A stretch of 35,966 bases of DNA, from contig CAZQEC010000007.1 in the NCBI GenBank assembly GCA_964591565.1, forward strand, positions 1 through 35,966, in the 5' to 3' direction. How positions within the stretch are numbered: position 1 is the stretch's first letter; every line of letters starts with the position of its first letter. Of the stretch, positions 31,804 to 35,966 are shown one piece after another. Below the pieces are notes generated by a model, which saw only the letters and a list, made by a program, of their open reading frames with translations, did no database searches and was not told the DNA's origin. Origin of the DNA: CAZQEC01 sp964591565 (GTDB taxonomy: Bacteria > Patescibacteriota > UBA1384 > CAJBMM01). The translations under genes were made by a program, and so were the position numbers.

Positions 31804-32478
31804 ATGTTAATTCTGCAGTTGTGGAGTCTGTACGCTAGTGATCCTATGACTGGAATACTAGTTGTGAGTGGTATATTAATCGGTGTTTTTGGCGCCATCA
31901 CCATTCACGAATTTTCGCACGCATTAATGGCCACTCGGCTAGGCGATGATACCGCCAAACATTTAGGACGGCTAACCTTAAATCCGCTGTCACACGTTGA
32001 TCCACTTGGCTTATTTTTATTTGTTATGGCTGGCTTTGGCTACGGCAAACCAGTACCGTATAACCCGCGACATCTTAAGGGTGACTTTGATGAAATTAAA
32101 ATTGCCCTGGCTGGTCCAGCCTCAAACTTTTTATTGGCAATTTTGCTGGCGTTACCTTATCGCGTCGCCATTATGACAGGCGCAGATGTGTCACAGTCCA
32201 GTATAATTGTATTTTTGGACACAATTGTTTACATGAACTTAGTGTTAGGCGTGTTTAATTTAATTCCTATTCCCCCGTTAGACGGATCCAAAGTGCTCAA
32301 TTACTTCTTGGACGACGACGCCCGCGAAACCTGGGCACGACTCGGTCCAATGGTGCTACTATTTTTGATTTTTTCAGGCGTCATTTTTCGTGGCTCCAAT
32401 TTGAATTTACTCGATCGAATTTTGACTCCCCTGTTACACTTCGCCAGCTTACTCGTGCGCGGCACCCCGACGTTTTGA
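31804..32478 (+). CDS. Site-2 protease family membrane metalloprotease (M50)
   Basis: 224 residues in about five or six membrane segments. The zinc site is HEFSH (His35-His39) in ITIHEFSHALMATRLGD, and the third ligand region is NLIPIPPLDGSKVL (Asn152, Asp160). LNPLSHVDPLG is the conserved loop of bacterial short M50 proteins. It would cut within membranes; its substrate is unknown. Short family members like this lack PDZ domains. It is transcribed apart from the rpmB gene, probably from the promoter at 31727-31755. Confidence 0.92.
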   Translation: MLILQLWSLYASDPMTGILVVSGILIGVFGAITIHEFSHALMATRLGDDTAKHLGRLTLNPLSHVDPLGLFLFVMAGFGYGKPVPYNPRHLKGDFDEIKIALAGPASNFLLAILLALPYRVAIMTGADVSQSSIIVFLDTIVYMNLVLGVFNLIPIPPLDGSKVLNYFLDDDARETWARLGPMVLLFLIFSGVIFRGSNLNLLDRILTPLLHFASLLVRGTPTF

Positions 32479-32541
32479 GATTAGCAAGACTTAGGGCAAA
32501 AGTATTGCTAAAATCGCCTATTTATGATAAAAAAATAGATT

Positions 32542-33324
32542 ATGTTAAATAGTGTCGCAAAAAACAACTTTTGGCGAATGCAAAACGACGACTACCGCAA
32601 TTTATTGCGTCTCAACTCCGAACCGTCTTCAGTAGTTTACGGTCAAAATCGCTTGCATCGCGCCACTGCCCAACTCCCAGTTGCGGTAAAATGTATTGAC
32701 GAACGAGTTGTGCTGGACCAACCAGCGTTAGGTCTGGCAGGAAGCGGCGTACTTTTGTCTGACGAAGACTTCGCCATTGTGTCAAAAAAACTGAAGGCGA
32801 TCGGCATCAAATTAGCCACCTACCACGAACATTGCGGGGCCTGCTCTCTTTTTTGTGACGAATGGCAAAAGACAACTGGGCAAAGTCGCGCTATTATGGA
32901 AGTAGCACATGAAAGCGCGTGCAAACTACAAAACTATTTTAATCCGAAATCATATGTTCACCTAGCCGGGTATTCTGATGAATGCCATATTAACATGATC
33001 GGCGACCCCAGTTTGCACCACGCCCGAGCGATTATTATTGATTATTCGGGTAGATTCAATGCGCGGGAGCTCAATTTACCAGCCGCCTTTTTAATTTCCG
33101 CCGCTTATCATCCATCACCCGCATACACGACCAAAGAAATTAATATCGCCCTTTCAATTGCTTTGGGCTCTCACGGTTTTGGTGTCGAGATGTTTTCAAG
33201 CGAACCGTTAGCGGTGGTTTGCATCGGCTCCCCTATCCAAATTGATAGTCACAAAACTATTGTCGCCGAAGCGACCAAACCGTTTGATCAAACCACGACT
33301 CTCCTAAACCTAGCCATAATGTAA
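32542..33324 (+). CDS. Divergent beta-carbonic-anhydrase-like protein
   Basis: 260 residues. VAVKCIDERVV holds Cys51-x-Asp53-x-Arg55, as in the first beta-carbonic-anhydrase motif (C-x-D-x-R), and YHEHCGAC holds His95-x-x-Cys98-Gly, the second zinc motif. GLAGSGVLLSDEDF resembles the intervening loop. Thus all three zinc ligands and the Asp/Arg dyad seem present, yet overall spacing between them (about 40 residues) differs from classical enzymes and the C-terminal 150 residues are unfamiliar. The activity is inferred, not shown. No ribosome site precedes ATG at 32542. Confidence 0.65.
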   Translation: MLNSVAKNNFWRMQNDDYRNLLRLNSEPSSVVYGQNRLHRATAQLPVAVKCIDERVVLDQPALGLAGSGVLLSDEDFAIVSKKLKAIGIKLATYHEHCGACSLFCDEWQKTTGQSRAIMEVAHESACKLQNYFNPKSYVHLAGYSDECHINMIGDPSLHHARAIIIDYSGRFNARELNLPAAFLISAAYHPSPAYTTKEINIALSIALGSHGFGVEMFSSEPLAVVCIGSPIQIDSHKTIVAEATKPFDQTTTLLNLAIM

Positions 33325-33401
33325 AATATATGGTATATTGTTGTCTGGCATTCGCGTGGAATTACCAAAACGCGATGTACATTTTTTTTGGAGGAACATG
33401 G

Positions 33402-34052
33402 ATGATCCTGAATCTGCCAGACGATGTGTTGGGTCCCTGGCCGACAGACTTTCGTCGGTGGGTCAAAGAGCAATGCCACGATCTAGTACTTCACGATCAA
33501 AGTGAATGGTCAGAGTGGCCATTGACTGCAGTTGAAGTCACCTACTCCTGCATGGACGGTCAGCTGATGTTTGATAAGATGCGTTCAAATCTCACGCGTC
33601 AGTTAGACGGCCTCGAGGCACGCCAGCCCTGCGGACGCGATTTTCTCCTCACCTCCCCAGGCGGTAACATGCCGCTTTACGATAATCTGATGTATGAAGT
33701 TCTAGCGAAATACGCGCTGATACATAAGGTGCGTTTTCGCTTCACCCGTTTTATCTTTGCCCCACACGATAAGCACAAATGCGCCGGGGTAATCACTGGC
33801 ACCGGCATGGGGCCAGGTGAAGGAATTCGCTGGTGTATCGGGTTTTTCAAACGCGCTTTGATTGAATATCCCGGGCTGTTCGTCAATGAGCGCCCTAGCT
33901 TCAACATGTTGCGCGTCGACACCGCCACCTCTAATGTGGCAAAAGTGGGCAGACCACCCGAAGATGACCCATGGAAAACCACACCGGCAATCCGATTCAA
34001 CCCGGAAACCCTGACGGCTGTGTTGGACGCTTTGAGAATGATTCGGGGCTAG
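33402..34052 (+). CDS. Second, more degenerate beta-CA-like protein of unknown function
   Basis: About 216 residues. VEVTYSCMDGQ resembles the C-x-D-x-R motif but lacks the Arg; FLLTSPGGNMPLYDNLMYEVLAKYALIHKV resembles the RNAGN-to-helix stretch, and FIFAPHDKHKCAG gives a Cys near His in the place of H-x-x-C-G. The match is tentative, and the His spacing is off, so catalysis is doubtful. ATG at 33402 is chosen for its GGAGG 7 bases upstream; the longer frame from 33330 has no support. Codon use is GC-richer than the pilus genes. It ends with a strong terminator. Confidence 0.55.
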   Translation: MILNLPDDVLGPWPTDFRRWVKEQCHDLVLHDQSEWSEWPLTAVEVTYSCMDGQLMFDKMRSNLTRQLDGLEARQPCGRDFLLTSPGGNMPLYDNLMYEVLAKYALIHKVRFRFTRFIFAPHDKHKCAGVITGTGMGPGEGIRWCIGFFKRALIEYPGLFVNERPSFNMLRVDTATSNVAKVGRPPEDDPWKTTPAIRFNPETLTAVLDALRMIRG

Positions 34053-34133
34053 ATTTTTCCCCGACAGATATTATCAGACAGATGTGATCGCATCGTCCGT
34101 TTAATTGCACCATCCGTCCGTTCAGCCACAAAC

Positions 34134-34171
34134 GGCCGCCCCACCCCGGGCGGCCTGTTTTTATATTTTTT
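34134..34171 (+). terminator. Rho-independent terminator
   Basis: GGCCGCCC (34134-34141) pairs with GGGCGGCC (34148-34155), a perfect 8-bp GC stem with a 6-base loop, followed by TGTTTTTATATTTTTTG. Ends the carbonic-anhydrase-like gene at 34052. Confidence 0.93.
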
Positions 34172-34173
34172 GT

Positions 34174-34282
34174 CCGATCACCCCTGCATGGTTGTCAACC
34201 GTAGTAGCACAATTGTACAAAAAAAACTGGCCATCCATCACGGACAACCAGCATTCCCCAAATCCAACACACTGTCGCCCTA
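34174..34282 (-). repeat. Terminator module, left copy (direct repeat of 35097-35200)
   Basis: About 109 bp that recurs at 35097-35200 with mostly identical sequence. On the minus strand it contains a 10-bp stem (CTGGTTGTCC with GGATGGCCAG, including G-T pairs, 34227-34251) followed by eight T's (34219-34226 complement), a rho-independent terminator, and a second small palindrome GGTTGTCAACC (34190-34200). The copy begins at the TAG stop of the Nudix gene. Confidence 0.85.
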
Positions 34283-34963
34283 GCTAGACCAAGACAACTG
34301 GCCGAGAGCGATCAGCGCTTTATATGCGCATACCACCGCGCTCGTTTCGACAAACAGCCCAGACTCCAACACCGAATCAAAATGCTCGATCGGAACCATT
34401 ATCGGCTCCATAATCTCATTTTGGTTCCGGTTAAGTGTATTAGGATCGTACCGCAACCCGGTCGCCAAATACATGTGCGCCGGGAGCCCGTGATCATCAG
34501 GAGTGGCTCCGCGAAACACGCCGGTCTCGATCAAAACGTGACCGAGATATTGAAATTCACCGCCTCCAAATCCGGTCTCGGCTTGGTAGACATCGCGCGT
34601 CTTTGCGGTTATTTCCTCTAGTGTTGCCTTCGGATCACCTTTGCCAATGCCACCCGGCGGGAGTTCCCATGATGGCCCGTTCACGCCCGGTTTGCGCTGA
34701 CAAAGGGTGATTGCGTAGCGTCCGGCGGGTGTATTCGGGTATTCCCCATCGTTAAGATCCGCAACCCCAAAGACAACCGACCACCCAAAGTATCGCAGAA
34801 CCTTGGTGTAATCCTCGATCCCATTCCCGGTACGAAGCTGGTACGTGAACACTTGCCCGAAATATGGGATCTTGGTTCCAAGCTTGTACTGACCTTCCAT
34901 CGGCCAACCATCAGCGAATCGCGGCTCAGCCGCGACCGCTTTATAAACATCAATCACGTTCAC
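34280..34963 (-). CDS. Nudix-fold protein with a degenerate catalytic box
   Basis: About 227 residues. SWELPPGGIGKGDPKATLEEITAKTRDVYQAETGF occupies the Nudix-box position, preceded by the usual ELPxGG. The last Glu and Gly (AETGF) are present, but the canonical R-E-x-x-E-E pattern is not: it reads TRDVYQAE, so one key Glu is replaced and there is an extra residue. It may bind but not hydrolyse nucleotides. FGVADLNDGEYPN...YAITLCQRK is a plausible Nudix core strand. GTG at 34963 is chosen for AGGAG 7 bases upstream, over GTG at 34990. GC-rich like the gene to its left, and convergent with it. Confidence 0.72.
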   Translation of the reverse strand: MNVIDVYKAVAAEPRFADGWPMEGQYKLGTKIPYFGQVFTYQLRTGNGIEDYTKVLRYFGWSVVFGVADLNDGEYPNTPAGRYAITLCQRKPGVNGPSWELPPGGIGKGDPKATLEEITAKTRDVYQAETGFGGGEFQYLGHVLIETGVFRGATPDDHGLPAHMYLATGLRYDPNTLNRNQNEIMEPIMVPIEHFDSVLESGLFVETSAVVCAYKALIALGQLSWSS

Positions 34964-35096
34964 TATCACGCTCCTGTTGTGAGGTACCACGACTCGGTCG
35001 TAGAGTCATTAAACAATGCGCTCGATGACAATAATAGTTTAACATAATTTAACGAACATGTCCAGATCCAGCATCATAGGACGTCGCCATATTGAG

Positions 35097-35200
35097 CCGA
35101 TCACCCCTCAGTTGACAACTGTAGGAGCACAACTGTACAAAAAAACTGGCCATCCATCACGAACAACCAGCATTCGCAAATCCAACACACTGTCGCCCTA
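35097..35200 (-). repeat. Terminator module, right copy
   Basis: About 104 bp, close to the segment at 34174-34282. On the minus strand it has the same CTGG...CCAG hairpin (35146-35170) followed by seven T's (35139-35145 complement) and the palindrome CAGTTGACAACTG (35109-35121). The arms of that palindrome differ from the left copy (GGTTG/CAACC there, CAGTTG/CAACTG here), a paired change. It lies about 62 bases after the stop codon of the gene at 35262. Confidence 0.85.
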
Positions 35201-35242
35201 ATTCCATATTTTTTTACGCACTTACTATGGGATATTCACAGT

Positions 35243-35266
35243 TGTAGTCGCTTACCTACGACTACA
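35243..35266. repeat. Perfect hairpin at the stop codon of the propeller gene
   Basis: TGTAGTCG (35243-35250) and CGACTACA (35259-35266) form an 8-bp stem that includes the TAG stop (complement of 35262-35264). It precedes the terminator module on the minus strand. Confidence 0.7.
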
Positions 35267-35966
35267 GTGAGCGCGTTTTGTAAACTAAAAGCCAATTTTG
35301 AGACATTTTAACCGGTGACGGATCGCAAAGCATTTCACCACTAGCGGGAGCTAGGCGTAAGCCAGCATCAGTTGTAAACTTTAAACCGTCGGTTGTCGTA
35401 GCTGAAGAAATACCGTCCTTGCAAAAATATTGGCGATAGGTTGTGCTATCAATCGCCACGGTTTTTGACACCGAGCCATGGTCCCGCACCGCGTCTTTAT
35501 AGGTAAAAGTTAACCCGTCGGCTGAAGTCGCAACAATTTGTTTTGGCCCTTGGGCCAAGTACATCAACCACCTCGAACCAATCTTGATAACATCGGGGTC
35601 GGTAATTTGGGCGTCCTCGAAACGAGTCCCCTTTTCTTCGGTGAAATTGAGGCCATCGGCTGAAACGGCACTCATTATTTTATTTTTCGCTGTTGGGTCA
35701 AAGACGCCAGGTGTCATCGGTTTCTCATTCACCATATAGTAGAGGCGAAATGTTCCGTCGGTCAGGGCTACTATTTGGGGGTCAGCGCCAATACTAAATT
35801 TTGTGCGGGAGGAGCTAATTTTTAGTGAGCCCGAACGCCATGTCGTCCCGTTGTCTTGTGAAACCGAGACGAAGATGCCGGAATTGCTCCTTTGGGCGCC
35901 GTCAACACCATAAACATAAATGTCGCCATTTTGTTGCCTTATCGCGTCCGGCACCGAAGCATGATC
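35262..35966 (-). CDS. BNR/arabinanase-like beta-propeller protein, 5' end missing
   Basis: The frame is open to the right edge, so the N-terminus is outside; the in-frame GTG at 35954 is probably internal (DHASVPDAIRQ). It has a BNR Asp-box SQDNGTTWRSG and three diverged S-x-DGL-x-F repeats (SADGLNFTEEKG, SADGLTFTYKDA, TTDGLKFTTDAG), with DPQIVALTDGTFRLYYM and DPDVIKIGSRWLMYLAQG as blade strands. This pattern fits a five- or six-bladed propeller of the sialidase/GH43-like superfamily, usually extracellular. Catalytic residues cannot be assigned. Its stop codon lies in a hairpin, then the terminator module. Confidence 0.78.
   Translation of the reverse strand, partial: DHASVPDAIRQQNGDIYVYGVDGAQRSNSGIFVSVSQDNGTTWRSGSLKISSSRTKFSIGADPQIVALTDGTFRLYYMVNEKPMTPGVFDPTAKNKIMSAVSADGLNFTEEKGTRFEDAQITDPDVIKIGSRWLMYLAQGPKQIVATSADGLTFTYKDAVRDHGSVSKTVAIDSTTYRQYFCKDGISSATTTDGLKFTTDAGLRLAPASGEMLCDPSPVKMSQNWLLVYKTRSL

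Overview
The window looks like a chromosomal stretch of a Patescibacteria/CPR-type bacterium. This is an inference from content: small monoderm-style protein set, a type IV pilus locus without a secretin, a CxxC zinc-ribbon protein of a kind frequent in CPR genomes, a minimal HolB-like protein, and TAA, TAG and TGA all used as stops (so not the UGA=Gly code of Gracilibacteria/SR1). A run of 10 Ns at 3411-3420 marks a scaffold join, so it is probably a draft or metagenome assembly.

Layout. 3-1358 (+): 5'-truncated Ig-like/propeller surface protein ending in a clear terminator. 1605-21855: a type IV pilus region, almost all on the minus strand. Read in its own direction it runs: two large secreted proteins, PilN-like, PilO-like, a small anchored protein, PilB, PilT, PilC, major pilin; then pilD and a REP-associated transposase (RAYT) element; then three prepilin-like proteins and a PilX-like protein. 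22240-25664: a divergent Nramp-family transporter convergent with transketolase. 25934-29273: CHAP-like secreted protein, tRNA-Trp, rpmG, dCMP deaminase, a P-loop kinase, tRNA-Thr(GGT), a coiled-coil protein, tRNA-Tyr and tRNA-Thr(TGT). 29447-33324: HolB-like, TPR protein, zinc ribbon, rpmB, site-2 protease and a beta-carbonic-anhydrase-like protein. 33402-35966: a second carbonic-anhydrase-like protein, a degenerate Nudix protein, and a 3'-side fragment of a BNR/arabinanase-like propeller protein.

How it works together. PilB and PilT would drive extension and retraction, PilC is the membrane platform, PilN/PilO the alignment proteins, PilD the prepilin peptidase, PilA the fibre, and the 1605-5941 minor pilins plus the two secreted giants are likely tip, initiation or adhesion parts. 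No PilM and no PilQ are seen in the window.

The most unusual feature lies between the genes. Nearly every intergenic space holds degenerate tandem repeats with a strict 7-bp period, in several sequence families (GCTACCT, CTGATAC/GTATCAG, TAATGCA, GTTAATT, TTCTATC, TTTTGTC, CTACGAA). In at least ten cases the array abuts or overlaps the stop codon of a minus-strand gene, and in three it abuts a tRNA 3' end. Several are paired as inverted arms around short palindromes. A second, separate system is a RAYT transposase flanked by 36-nt inverted REP units, with further REP copies nearby that supply a stop codon or Shine-Dalgarno sequence to neighbouring genes.
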